Shown piece by piece: positions 13,495 to 20,424 of a stretch of DNA of 24,904 nt. A program made the translations under genes and the position numbers. The stretch's first letter is position 1. Each line of letters begins with the position of its first letter. Origin of the DNA: a virus; IMG/VR virus record IMGVR_UViG_3300030117_002802, positions 1 through 24,904 of that record. One strand, given 5' to 3'. The notes below the pieces were generated by a model that was not told the DNA's origin, searched no databases, and saw nothing but the letters and a program-made list of their open reading frames with translations.

Positions 13495-15128
13495 ATGCGC
13501 CTCCATCCATTGCTAGCAAGGCGTGTAATCTTGTCAGACGCTTCCTTAAACGACACGTCAGTTCGGTAACCGAACTTCTTCAGCAACTTCGCCTGCTTGT
13601 ATGTGCACTGGTTTCTTTTGATGCGCTTGATAAGCTCGTTGTGCAACACGACCTGCTGGTGGTTGTTCAGCTTGTCAACCTCGATGCCACTCTTGCGTAG
13701 CATGTTTGTCTGCTTTGTGGACAGCACCTTGTCAGTCTTCTTGAGCAGGCGGTGAGGCTGTATGTTCAGTACATCGAACGGGTCGCCCTTCTTCTGCGAG
13801 TAGACTGCCTTGGCGGTGAGGTTGTACTGGTCGCCCTTTGCCGTGAGGCCGGATACCTGTGCCTCCTCTTCCTCCTGCGACGCGCGCTCCATCAGAGATA
13901 TGAGGTCCATAGGATCCTCACTCTTCTGCGCAATCTTTGCAGCGCGATCCGCAACCCTGTCGGGGTACTTGCCACCCAGGATGTCGGCAGATGTGACCAG
14001 ACGGTGCTTCGATGAGTTGCCAACGAAGTCAATGATCTCGACGTTCGGCTTGTTACTTTCGACGATTGCTTTTCTGCGGTCCTCTGGGCTGTGTATGCCG
14101 TCCACCACTCCAGGCAGCACACGCGTGCCTCGCCCAGCCATCTGCGTGTACAGGGCTCTGGACATAGTTGGTCTGGCAATGGCGACGACGCCTATCTCAG
14201 GATCGTCAAAGCCCTCGGTAGCAATGCCGACGTTGCAGAGAAACTGGTACTCGCCGGTAGCGTACCTGCGGATTATTTCTCGCCGCTCGTCCTTCGGCGT
14301 TTTGCCGTGGATGAACGCAGCTTTTTTGCCGTGGCGATTGATGATTGCGCATAGATCGTACGCTTGGTTAACCGTCGTCGCGAAGATGAGCGCCTTGCGG
14401 TTGCCAGCAATTTCAACGACAGGAGTAGCAATGCCGTGAAGGTTCGACTCAAGTTCCACAACCTTAGCAAGATCTCCCTGGTTGAGGTCGCCTGCCGTTT
14501 TCCTGACGTGGCTGAAGTCGAGTGACTGCACCACAACCTGATTTGAGACGATTGGTACGAGCCAGCCATCCGTGATCGCTTGAAAGATTTCATAGGTGTA
14601 CGCTACGTCCTCGAACACTGCGCCGAGAGCCTGTTTGTCTGCACGGTCTGGTGTGGCGCTGACTCCGCATATCTTGAGATCCTTGTTACGTCTGAAGTGC
14701 TCTATGGTGTCCATGTACGAAGAGGCGACGCTGTGGTGTGCCTCGTCGATTATCACGAGCGAGAAGTCGTGTGGCGAGAACTTGTTTCTCCTGCGGCTGT
14801 TGCCCCATTTTGCGTTCAGCGTCTGCACGCTGGCAACAACGCATCTGTTTTGGAACAGTCCACCGCCAATCGACTCGTTCGACTTCAGCTCTGCCATCTC
14901 TATAGCAGGCCTGAACCCGCATACGTTCTCGATTTTCCTGGCAGCTTGGTAGATCAGCTCTTCCCTGTGCGCTAGCACGAGCGATCTGCCTGGGTTGTCA
15001 CGGACTAGCTGTGAGAAGACTACCGTTTTTCCAGTTCCCGTGGGCATGACTAGCAGTGTCGAGCCCACCTTTTCCAGCGATGACTTGCAGCTTGCTACTG
15101 CATCATGCTGGTAGGGGCGCAGTTTCAT
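13491..15128 (-). CDS. superfamily 2 DEAH helicase
   Basis: A 545-residue protein with AGAGGA upstream of its ATG. Helicase motifs in order: Q-type start LRPYQHDAV, Walker A MPTGTGKT at residues 28-35, LVLAHREEL (Ia), DEAH at 128-131, VSATPDR (III) at 156-162, ATEGFDDP (V) at 303-310, and QMAGRGTR (VI) at 329-336. The C-terminal ~200 residues are lysine-rich with YKQAKLLKKFGY-type repeats that may bind DNA. It resembles the RadD/ComFA-like and type III restriction-type SF2 enzymes common in phage early regions. It probably unwinds or remodels branched DNA during replication, next to the primase and resolvase genes. Confidence 0.92.
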   Translation of the reverse strand: MKLRPYQHDAVASCKSSLEKVGSTLLVMPTGTGKTVVFSQLVRDNPGRSLVLAHREELIYQAARKIENVCGFRPAIEMAELKSNESIGGGLFQNRCVVASVQTLNAKWGNSRRRNKFSPHDFSLVIIDEAHHSVASSYMDTIEHFRRNKDLKICGVSATPDRADKQALGAVFEDVAYTYEIFQAITDGWLVPIVSNQVVVQSLDFSHVRKTAGDLNQGDLAKVVELESNLHGIATPVVEIAGNRKALIFATTVNQAYDLCAIINRHGKKAAFIHGKTPKDERREIIRRYATGEYQFLCNVGIATEGFDDPEIGVVAIARPTMSRALYTQMAGRGTRVLPGVVDGIHSPEDRRKAIVESNKPNVEIIDFVGNSSKHRLVTSADILGGKYPDRVADRAAKIAQKSEDPMDLISLMERASQEEEEAQVSGLTAKGDQYNLTAKAVYSQKKGDPFDVLNIQPHRLLKKTDKVLSTKQTNMLRKSGIEVDKLNNHQQVVLHNELIKRIKRNQCTYKQAKLLKKFGYRTDVSFKEASDKITRLASNGWRRI

Positions 15129-15129
15129 C

Positions 15130-15477
15130 TTATCCTCTTTTCTTGTGTAAACCCTCGATTGCAGCTCTTGCTATTTCTTTCCGGTCACCACCTTCGACCT
15201 CCATGACAGCCAGGGCGTACACGTCAGAGATGAACTCAGACGTTACCTCGCGGCGCTCGCTAGTCTCAGATATTTCTGACACCCACGACACCATCATCTG
15301 CCAGAGGATTTCACCGACGAGTTGGCCCACCTCGTTTTGTGTGAACTGTCTCTCCTCCCTCGACCACTTGTGCCAGAGGCAGAACGCTGACATGACTGTG
15401 GTCATGGGGAAACGTTCTGTGATCTCGCTGTCAGTCGGGCGGTCTCCCGCTTGTTTCTCGTCCATGAATGCGCCCAT
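15130..15477 (-). CDS. early-operon protein of unknown function
   Basis: A 115-residue protein starting MGAFMDEKQAGDRPTDSEIT; GGAG lies upstream of the ATG. It is mainly helical (EVGQLVGEILWQMMVSWVSE; EFISDVYALAVMEV) without membrane segments or nuclease motifs. The C-terminus is basic (IARAAIEGLHKKRG). It ends two bases before the helicase start and so is coupled to it. I do not recognise the family; a helicase accessory factor is one option. Confidence 0.75.
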   Translation of the reverse strand: MGAFMDEKQAGDRPTDSEITERFPMTTVMSAFCLWHKWSREERQFTQNEVGQLVGEILWQMMVSWVSEISETSERREVTSEFISDVYALAVMEVEGGDRKEIARAAIEGLHKKRG

Positions 15478-15481
15478 CTGC

Positions 15482-16228
15482 CTACTCCGATCCTTCAGAG
15501 TAGGCGTTGAATCGTTCCTCGTTCAGCAGTCCACTGTGAAGGCACTTCTCGCATCCCTCACCGTTACAGAATATGCAATCGGCGTACGGTCGGGAAAACT
15601 TCATGGTGTTGCTGAGATTCTGGAAGTCGGTCTTGACGTGGTGCATGTCTATCCAGACACCCGCAGCGCTTGCACTGAGAACGTCGATCTTGCGATACAG
15701 CGCCGCCATCTCCCTTTTGATCATGTCGAACTCTTGCTGTGCCTGCTCCAGCTTGTCTGCATCTGGGTCCGGCAGGTCTTCTGACGGCACGATCTTGCGC
15801 TTCTCTTCGACTCTTGCTATCTCATCAGCTATGCTACGACCATCCTTGATGGCCTTGACGGCACGCCTGACGTGGCGTGAGCTTGGCTCGTTCGTGGCCG
15901 AAATTTCTTTCGCCCCAGCCCAGGCCTCCTCCCACTGCTCCTCCGGCAGGGCGATGATTTCTGATGCAACTGACGGGTTGGTAACAGGAATTACGGACGC
16001 TACCTGTGGCGTCTTCATCAGCTTGTACGCCCACTGCTTGCCGTAGCCTAGCTCGTCTTCGATGTAGCTGATGAACCCGGCGTGCCCACCCTCTTTCCAC
16101 AACTCGTCATCCCTGACGGTGATCAGTGTCTCGGCCATCACGACCCAGTTGTCTCTGACGTTTTGCTCTGCCGTCTGAATTCTCTCAGTGGCCTCGATCA
16201 GGGTCGTGACTTTCTCAATAGCGTCCAT
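15482..16228 (-). CDS. early-operon protein with DNA-binding-like N-terminus, coiled coil and C-terminal zinc motif
   Basis: A 248-residue protein with AAGGA before the ATG. Residues ~25-70 (RDNWVVMAETLITVRDDELW, then FISYIEDELGYGKQWAYKLM) have the W...L...G-[YF]-[SG]-x-[SQ]-x-[AV]-Y-[RK]-L layout seen in phage proteins with a helix-turn-helix that recognises DNA. A charged region follows (SRHVRRAVKAIKDGRS), then a coiled coil (DKLEQAQQEFDMIKREMAALY). The C-terminus has CIFCNGEGCEKCLHSG, four Cys in a zinc-ribbon-like arrangement. It may regulate transcription or organise replication. No exact family name can be given. Confidence 0.78.
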   Translation of the reverse strand: MDAIEKVTTLIEATERIQTAEQNVRDNWVVMAETLITVRDDELWKEGGHAGFISYIEDELGYGKQWAYKLMKTPQVASVIPVTNPSVASEIIALPEEQWEEAWAGAKEISATNEPSSRHVRRAVKAIKDGRSIADEIARVEEKRKIVPSEDLPDPDADKLEQAQQEFDMIKREMAALYRKIDVLSASAAGVWIDMHHVKTDFQNLSNTMKFSRPYADCIFCNGEGCEKCLHSGLLNEERFNAYSEGSE

Positions 16229-16236
16229 GCTTGTCC

Positions 16237-17085
16237 TTACTCGCCCCAGGGGTCGGCTTCGTCAATTGGTGTAACATCGGTGACCTCGAAGTGTTCGGCG
16301 ATTGCCGGGCTGCCGGACAGCAGTTCTTCGAGTGTTTTCTGTTGATCTATACCAGATTGTACCCACTCGCACACGGCGACTATGTCCTCAGAGGAGGCGC
16401 TGCCATCCGTGGCAACCCCCCTGATGGAGAGAATCTGCTTCGCCTTGATGAAAGTCTGCTGCCCGACCGAGGTGCCGCACCACTTCTGCACCAGATCGAT
16501 CAGCTTGTGCTTCGGATCCTCGGGCTCTGACTCTTCGATCTGAGGAGTCTCCCTCTGTGCCACCACAGGCTTCTTGGGATCGTCGGGTATCTCTGACTCT
16601 CCGTGCTCCATGACGTACACGGGAGCCGATCCCAGAGCGTCTGGGCAGTGCTCACGGTAACCGGCGCTGATCGCCCTGGCGAACAGCATGGCCTTGGGCC
16701 ACTTCCGCCAGTTGTCGCCGCGCAGGCCAGCGTTGGCGGCGTCGTCCATCGTGAACGAGGTTGTGCCGATTTCGGTGGTCTCGGAACCGTGTCGTTCGTA
16801 GAACGTGATCGTGCAGCTATCGGTGGTGGTCTTGGCTCGGTAGTCGTACTTACCGGACGCCTTGATCGCAGCCGCCATGGTGTTGCTCGCGAGGACACAC
16901 TTCCCCTTGATGATGTGCAGGCCGTTCATACTGTCGTAGTCAGTCAGCCCCAGGCCGCGACCGACGATCAGCTTGGACGCGGCGACGGCAACGCTCCTCG
17001 CGTCAGGGAACATGCCGCTGTCAACGAAGACTTGCGCGACCTCCATGGGTGTCATGGCTTCAGTAGCAGGTTGGATGTTTGGCAT
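16237..17085 (-). CDS. RecT-like single-strand annealing protein
   Basis: A 282-residue protein with AAGG upstream. Residues ~20-180 fit phage RecT-type annealing proteins: SGMFPDARSVAVAASKLIVG, RGLGLTDYDSMNGLHIIKGK, LASNTMAAAIKASGKYDY, CTITFYERHG, NWRKWPKAMLFARAISAGYR and APVYVMEHGE. The G-x-GLT-x2-[DQ]-[AS] region and the W-x-x-[MW]-P-x-[ML]-L-x-x-[RK]-[AC] segment are typical. The C-terminal ~90 residues are a separate acidic tail (EESEPEDPKHK; ends DPWGE), reminiscent of tails that recruit single-strand DNA-binding protein. It would promote strand annealing in recombination, working with the Cas4/RecB-like nuclease two genes upstream. Confidence 0.86.
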   Translation of the reverse strand: MPNIQPATEAMTPMEVAQVFVDSGMFPDARSVAVAASKLIVGRGLGLTDYDSMNGLHIIKGKCVLASNTMAAAIKASGKYDYRAKTTTDSCTITFYERHGSETTEIGTTSFTMDDAANAGLRGDNWRKWPKAMLFARAISAGYREHCPDALGSAPVYVMEHGESEIPDDPKKPVVAQRETPQIEESEPEDPKHKLIDLVQKWCGTSVGQQTFIKAKQILSIRGVATDGSASSEDIVAVCEWVQSGIDQQKTLEELLSGSPAIAEHFEVTDVTPIDEADPWGE

Positions 17086-17097
17086 TGCGATTACCTT

Positions 17098-17241
17098 TCA
17101 GTTGCGCTTTCTTTTTTTGAATCCAGTTCTGGGTGCGACCCTTGTGCTGTTCATTCTTTTCTGAATCTTGAGTGTGGCGTGGTGTTTTACAATACAGCGT
17201 CCGTTGCCTCTACTATTGGTGGAACATGGACTGCGTTTCAT
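17098..17241 (-). CDS. 47-residue basic protein between nuclease and annealing genes
   Basis: The frame begins with an ATG overlapping the nuclease stop (ATGA) and ends 12 bases before the RecT-like ATG, filling the gap exactly. The sequence starts MKRSPCSTNSRGNGRCIVKH and ends GFKKRKRN: about one third Lys/Arg/His, with two Cys ten apart. The perfect fit between two recombination genes argues that it is translated. A DNA-binding accessory of the recombination pair is possible; function unknown. Confidence 0.65.
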   Translation of the reverse strand: MKRSPCSTNSRGNGRCIVKHHATLKIQKRMNSTRVAPRTGFKKRKRN

Positions 17242-18182
17242 GTTTCGTTCTCCAGTAGTTCTGGGGTATCACCCCTGTTGCAGAATTCACGCACGTCGCA
17301 GGTCGTACATCGTACAGGCTCAGGAGACTTCGGGAAATACCCGGCGCGCATGACCTCGACTCTTTCTGTCATGTCTGCCTTGATGCTGTCGATGCACTCT
17401 GTCTTGAAGTTCACGTCACGCAGGATGTTGTTGATTGGTCGGTCGTCGCCCTTGAAAAACGTCACCGCGTTTCCGCTAGCATCCTTGCAAGTCGTCTTGC
17501 GCTTGAACGGTGCTAGATAAGGCAGGTGGCACCAAAGCATCTGCGCGTTTTCTCCCAGGGATTCCCACTGGTCGAACGCCGGGAAGGTCATGACCGAACC
17601 CTCCAGTATTGCTAGCCAATACATAGCAAACTGCAGGTTGCGAGACAGGTACGCCCTGGTCGGCACCTCCTCACGGTACTTCCAGTCAATGCACAGAACT
17701 CGACCCCTGCCGTAACCGAACACATCGTCAGTGTCGCGGACCAGCAGATCTACGTGCGAGGCGTAGTTGACCTCGCCAATCGTGAGTCGGCAGGGCAGTT
17801 CAGTGCCTATCACGTCACACTTGTCGAACAACGGCATCAGCCTGGATTTGTAGGCCTCGACCACGGTCGTGACCTGACCGAGTATCGTGTCCCTGTTGCT
17901 GGCCACTGACTCGCTGGGTTCTCTGCCTTCAGTCGCAAGCTCGGCGACGAGGCTGGACCAGATCGTTTCGTAGTCGTGATCAGCTACGTCCCCTGAGAAG
18001 TGCAGCTTCTCCAGCGCCTTGCCAGCCAGCAGCCCACGAAACAGCGCGGTGGGCGCGACGGGCTCACTCTTGCCCTGATGCCTGAGCAGAACCTTGCGCA
18101 AGCACGGCTCCGTCAAATCGGTCGTGTGAACGTCGTTCATCATGATGGGCAACGATTTGCATTGATTCTCTGTACTTTGCAT
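17238..18182 (-). CDS. PD-(D/E)XK nuclease of the Cas4/RecB type with predicted iron-sulphur cluster
   Basis: A 314-residue protein if started at 18182. Starts at 18143 or 18140 are also possible, and none has a good ribosome binding site. Catalytic motifs: E128 in GTELPCRL, D145 in HVDLLVRD, the D-x-K of CIDWKYRE at 166-168, and Q184/Y188 of LQFAMYW. One cysteine near the N-terminus (C27, TEPCLRK) and three at the C-terminus (C292, C295, C301, CTTCDVREFC) form the four-cysteine 4Fe-4S arrangement of Cas4, AddB and related exonucleases. It probably resects DNA ends to make single strands for the RecT-like protein. The start region overlaps the helix-turn-helix gene by 80-119 bases, an unusually long overlap. 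Confidence 0.88.
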   Translation of the reverse strand: MQSTENQCKSLPIMMNDVHTTDLTEPCLRKVLLRHQGKSEPVAPTALFRGLLAGKALEKLHFSGDVADHDYETIWSSLVAELATEGREPSESVASNRDTILGQVTTVVEAYKSRLMPLFDKCDVIGTELPCRLTIGEVNYASHVDLLVRDTDDVFGYGRGRVLCIDWKYREEVPTRAYLSRNLQFAMYWLAILEGSVMTFPAFDQWESLGENAQMLWCHLPYLAPFKRKTTCKDASGNAVTFFKGDDRPINNILRDVNFKTECIDSIKADMTERVEVMRAGYFPKSPEPVRCTTCDVREFCNRGDTPELLENET

Positions 18183-18378
18183 CGATAGCCTGTTCTACCG
18201 CTTCGACGATGCGGTTCAGGGTTTTGGTTGTTGGGTTTGCTAGCTGGCCGGTCCTGTACAGGGAAAGGTTGGCGGGTGGCATGTTTGCTAGTTTGGCAAT
18301 CGTCGAGTACCTGATCCCGTAGATACTTACCGCTTCGTCAATTCTTGCACGCATCTCTGCGGCGGCGTCGATTTTCAT
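18064..18378 (-). CDS. small helix-turn-helix DNA-binding protein
   Basis: A 104-residue protein; the ATG at 18378 has AGGAG seven bases upstream, so the longer in-frame start at 18453 is not used. Residues ~10-60 (AEMRARIDEAVSIYGIRYST, IAKLANMPPANLSLYRTGQL, ANPTTKTLNRIVEAVEQAI) match a Cro/C1-type helix-turn-helix, with A-x-A-N-M-x3-x2-L-x2-[YW]-[RK]-x-G as second and recognition helices. The last 37 residues are read out of frame inside the nuclease gene and are His/Ser/Gln-rich. It is likely the early-operon regulator. The 21-base dyad at 18411-18431 upstream is a candidate operator. Confidence 0.8.
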   Translation of the reverse strand: MKIDAAAEMRARIDEAVSIYGIRYSTIAKLANMPPANLSLYRTGQLANPTTKTLNRIVEAVEQAIDAKYRESMQIVAHHDERRSHDRFDGAVLAQGSAQASGQE

Positions 18379-18410
18379 CGTCGAGTCTCCTTTGTCTGAA
18401 ACCGCGTGAT

Positions 18411-18431
18411 TGACCCTCTGGTATGCGCGGC
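18411..18431. promoter_or_regulatory. candidate operator dyad upstream of the helix-turn-helix gene
   Basis: CTGGT and ACCAG arms separated by 11 bases lie in the 75-base gap before the regulator gene, on the side of its ribosome binding site. The arms are short, so chance is not excluded. Confidence 0.3.
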
Positions 18432-18453
18432 CCACCAGTCCAAAAACACACAA

Positions 18454-18873
18454 TCACACTGAGTCTGCTACGCCCATCTTCCTGAGCAGCGCTTCCAGGT
18501 CTGGCCCGAGAAACTCTTTGATCTCGTCGTCGCAGAACCGAGACAGCTCGTTACACAGATCGCTCATGTCTTTCGTCAGTTGCACCCACTGCGAGCCAGA
18601 AATCATTCGGCCCTCCTGCGTGGCAAGCGCCTCTAGCAAATCGCCTGGGTTTTTGTAATCCTTCTTGTTAATGCCAGTGTCAACCAGTGAGGCTTGTGCA
18701 ATTTGCTCGCCCATCGCGTCGAGGTGCTTGATGAGCAGCATGAGTATCCCTGGGTGCGACGGCACCGAGAACTCGACTGACAGCTTTTTCATCTGGTAGT
18801 CCTTGTGGCATGTGACCGCCATGACCTGCTCGTCCGTGTCGAAATTTGCTTTCTGTGTTTCCTGTTCAGCCAT
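18454..18873 (-). CDS. early-operon protein of unknown function
   Basis: A 139-residue protein with a strong GGGAGG site before the ATG at 18873. Opening MAEQETQKANFDTDEQVMAV, a strand KKLSVEFSVPSHPGILMLLI, then helical segments (LSRFCDDEIKEFLGPDLEAL). No nuclease, ATPase or DNA-binding motif is visible. It overlaps the upstream gene by eight bases and is followed by 75 non-coding bases before the helix-turn-helix gene. I do not recognise the family. Confidence 0.75.
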   Translation of the reverse strand: MAEQETQKANFDTDEQVMAVTCHKDYQMKKLSVEFSVPSHPGILMLLIKHLDAMGEQIAQASLVDTGINKKDYKNPGDLLEALATQEGRMISGSQWVQLTKDMSDLCNELSRFCDDEIKEFLGPDLEALLRKMGVADSV

Positions 18874-19054
18874 CGATGGCCTCCCTTGCTTGCTCTTCTT
18901 TTAGTTCGCACCACTCTGAAAATGTCCTGACCGCGTCAGGCTTTGACATGCCGTAGACCTCTTGCAGGACTCTGACAGACTCATACATGTTGACCAAGCC
19001 GCTCTCCCTGAGAGCGTCCAAGAAATTGAAATGCGCGTGCATTGGCGTTGGCAT
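18866..19054 (-). CDS. small conserved phage-type protein
   Basis: A 62-residue protein. The ATG at 19054 is preferred over 19072 because GAGAGG lies six bases upstream. After MPTPMHAHFNF, the core LDALRESGLVNMYESVRVLQ-EVYGMSKPDAVRTFSEW has the form 'LDALRESG-x-x-NM-x(3-5)-L-Q-x-x-[YF]-G-[ML]-[SD]-x-x-[EKD]-A'. I recall this from short early genes of many phages. It is probably a small helical protein; the function is unknown. It ends in an overlap with the following gene. Confidence 0.8.
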   Translation of the reverse strand: MPTPMHAHFNFLDALRESGLVNMYESVRVLQEVYGMSKPDAVRTFSEWCELKEEQAREAIDG

Positions 19055-19075
19055 CTGTGCCCTCTCTTTCATTGA

Positions 19076-19372
19076 TTAGCCATCAACTCTGTCGATGACG
19101 GCGGCGTACAGGGCGGACTCTTTCATGTCCGCGACGAAGTCCTTCTCCAACCACATCTGAATTGCATCGTGCGCGGAGGCGTTGAGCCTGTTCTCGCAGA
19201 GATCGACTGAGATGATCCTGTGGATAGACACGCCGGTCAGTTCCGTGTAACCGTCTTCGTGCTGCTCGCTGGAAATTTGTACTTCTGCCTTGATCTTCAA
19301 CTGTTGATTCTCAAGGTCGCAAACGTCACCAATCGTGATGATCAGTTCCGGGATTAGGGTGATGTTGTGCAT
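19076..19372 (-). CDS. early-operon protein of unknown function
   Basis: A 98-residue protein whose ATG overlaps the stop of the 30-residue membrane gene (TGATG). The ribosome binding site TACTGGAG lies inside the end of that gene. It opens MHNITLIPELIITIGDVCDL, with alternating beta-type stretches (QLKIKAEVQISS), then a helical end (AIQMWLEKDFVADMKESALY). No known motif. It is second in the early operon and therefore probably among the first phage proteins made. Confidence 0.75.
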   Translation of the reverse strand: MHNITLIPELIITIGDVCDLENQQLKIKAEVQISSEQHEDGYTELTGVSIHRIISVDLCENRLNASAHDAIQMWLEKDFVADMKESALYAAVIDRVDG

Positions 19373-19464
19373 CAGGTGCTCCAGTAGTAGGTCAGAATGG
19401 TGAAGGCAGTCAGTACGATTGCCGTGGAATACATGGCCATTCGTGTTGTAATCTTGACTCTCAT
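19372..19464 (-). CDS. 30-residue membrane peptide, leaderless first gene of the early operon
   Basis: The open frame reads MRVKITTRMAMYSTAIVLTA and continues FTILTYYWST, stop TGA. A basic N-terminus followed by an ~18-residue hydrophobic helix makes a single-span membrane peptide. The ATG is six bases below the -10 box of a consensus promoter, so translation would start at the 5' end of the transcript. Its stop overlaps the next ATG (TGATG). It may be a functional membrane peptide (for instance against superinfection) or chiefly a leader that couples the operon to leaderless initiation. Confidence 0.68.
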   Translation of the reverse strand: MRVKITTRMAMYSTAIVLTAFTILTYYWST

Positions 19465-19470
19465 GACAGC

Positions 19471-19499
19471 AATCTAACGTGTCTATACATGCATGTCAA
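19471..19499 (-). promoter_or_regulatory. sigma70-type promoter of the leftward early operon
   Basis: On the minus strand, TTGACA (19499-19494), a 17-base spacer and TAGATT (19476-19471). The -35 is perfect and the spacer optimal. The predicted transcription start falls at about 19464, the A of the first ATG, which implies a leaderless transcript. Confidence 0.85.
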
Positions 19500-19533
19500 C
19501 AGGATCACGCGGCAATGTTGGAGATTTTCTAAA

Positions 19534-19562
19534 TTGACACGGCTACCTCTACCTTGTATTAT
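19534..19562 (+). promoter_or_regulatory. sigma70-type promoter of the rightward gene
   Basis: TTGACA at 19534-19539, a 17-base spacer and TATTAT at 19557-19562. Six bases (acgggc) separate the -10 from an ATG at 19569, so the predicted +1 is the A of the start codon. It mirrors the divergent promoter at 19471-19499; the two -35 boxes are 34 bases apart. Confidence 0.88.
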
Positions 19563-19568
19563 ACGGGC

Positions 19569-20093
19569 ATGAACATCTTCGCAACCAACCACGATCCAGT
19601 GCAGGCTGCTGCTGACCTATGCGACAAGCACATCCCGAAGATGTGCGTGGAGACTGCGCAGATGCTGGCAGCAGCGCAGGTCAGGCACGGCAGGCCTCTG
19701 GACCAGATGCCCCTGACCCAGGCTGGCACGCCGTACAAAGGTGGATACAAAAGTCACCCCTGCACCCTGTGGTGTGGCGACAACTCGTCGAACTACATCT
19801 GGCTGGCCAGACACGGGCAGGAGCTGTGCAGGCAGTACACCATGCGGTTCGACAAGACCCACGCCTGCGCCGCACCCATCGATCAGCTTGCAGACATGAC
19901 TGACCTGCTGCCGGTTGGCTTGCTGACCCCGCACGCGCTGGCCATGCCTGACTGCTACAAACAGCCAGACCACGTCAGCTCGTACCGCAGCTACTACCGT
20001 GGCGAGAAGATGCACTTTGCACGGTGGGACCACGGCCCTGCGCCTGCGTGGCTCGGCATCTGTGGCGTCGTGTTTGTGCGCGAGGCCTGCTAG
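19569..20093 (+). CDS. conserved phage protein of unknown function, apparently leaderless
   Basis: A 174-residue protein starting MNIFATNHDPVQAAADLCDK. Landmarks: DKH...K-M-x-x-E-[TS]-A-Q-[ML]-L at residues 19-35, YKGGYKSHPCTLW, NSSNYIWLARHG, LCRQYTMRF, LTPHALAMPDCYK and YRSYYRGEKMHFARW. I recall this order (MNIF-[VA]-T-[DN], DKH-x-x-KM, HPC-x-x-W, AMP-x-x-Y-K, Y-R-x-YY) from many phage and bacterial genes, sometimes labelled as DNA-repair-like. I cannot support that label from the sequence. Conserved His, Cys, Asp and Tyr suggest an enzyme. The ATG at 19569 is chosen over an in-frame TTG at 19554, which would lie inside the promoter. Confidence 0.85.
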   Translation: MNIFATNHDPVQAAADLCDKHIPKMCVETAQMLAAAQVRHGRPLDQMPLTQAGTPYKGGYKSHPCTLWCGDNSSNYIWLARHGQELCRQYTMRFDKTHACAAPIDQLADMTDLLPVGLLTPHALAMPDCYKQPDHVSSYRSYYRGEKMHFARWDHGPAPAWLGICGVVFVREAC

Positions 20094-20265
20094 TCGCCCG
20101 GCTACAACGAACGTCACTATCATCGCCCGCGCCATCGGGCACGCCATCTGGCCAGGTGTCGTCGTCGCCCTGGGTCAGCCGGTTCTGCTAGCAGGGCGAG
20201 CCACCTGGCTGACTAGCGCCATCCCCAGGGGAACGTGCGACGCTAGCACCATATCCAGGTAGGCC

Positions 20266-20296
20266 AAAAAAAACCCCCGACCACGAGGGCCGGGGG
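20266..20296 (-). terminator. rho-independent terminator of the AAA+/VWA unit
   Basis: On the minus strand, a 9-base-pair stem (CCCCCGGCC / GGTCGGGGG, one G-U) with a 5-base loop is followed by eight T. It lies 20 bases beyond the stop of the 35-residue membrane peptide. In the opposite direction there is no T-run, so it would not stop the rightward 19.57 kb transcript efficiently. Confidence 0.92.
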
Positions 20297-20316
20297 CGTG
20301 GGTTGCGGTTGGTTTG

Positions 20317-20424
20317 CTAGCCGCCGCGCAGGGCGACGAGCAGCAGGAAGAACAGGGCGGTGAACCAAGGCAAGGCGGTCAGCAGCCAGTGTGGCCGGTC
20401 GCCGTCGTATCGGGGTGGCATCAT
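20317..20424 (-). CDS. 35-residue membrane peptide, last gene of the AAA+/VWA unit
   Basis: The ATG at 20424 overlaps the stop of the preceding gene (ATGA) and has GAGGTG eight bases upstream. The product opens MMPPRYDGDRPHWLLTALPW and continues FTALFFLLLVALRGG, one membrane helix preceded by a Pro/Arg-rich end. A longer frame back to 20556 would run through the upstream gene and is rejected. It may anchor the AAA+/VWA complex at the membrane or be independent; unknown. Confidence 0.72.
   Translation of the reverse strand: MMPPRYDGDRPHWLLTALPWFTALFFLLLVALRGG

Noticed and set aside
19569-20093. Naming the product a T4 denV-type pyrimidine-dimer glycosylase
   Set aside because: I recall such labels for similar proteins, but the sequence shows no denV motif that I can point to.
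19999-20262. Plus-strand frame after the 19.57 kb gene, with a hydrophobic stretch
   Set aside because: Its start lies inside the preceding gene, no ribosome binding site is seen, and the frame resembles nothing known. The 172 bases at 20094-20265 are left without a gene.
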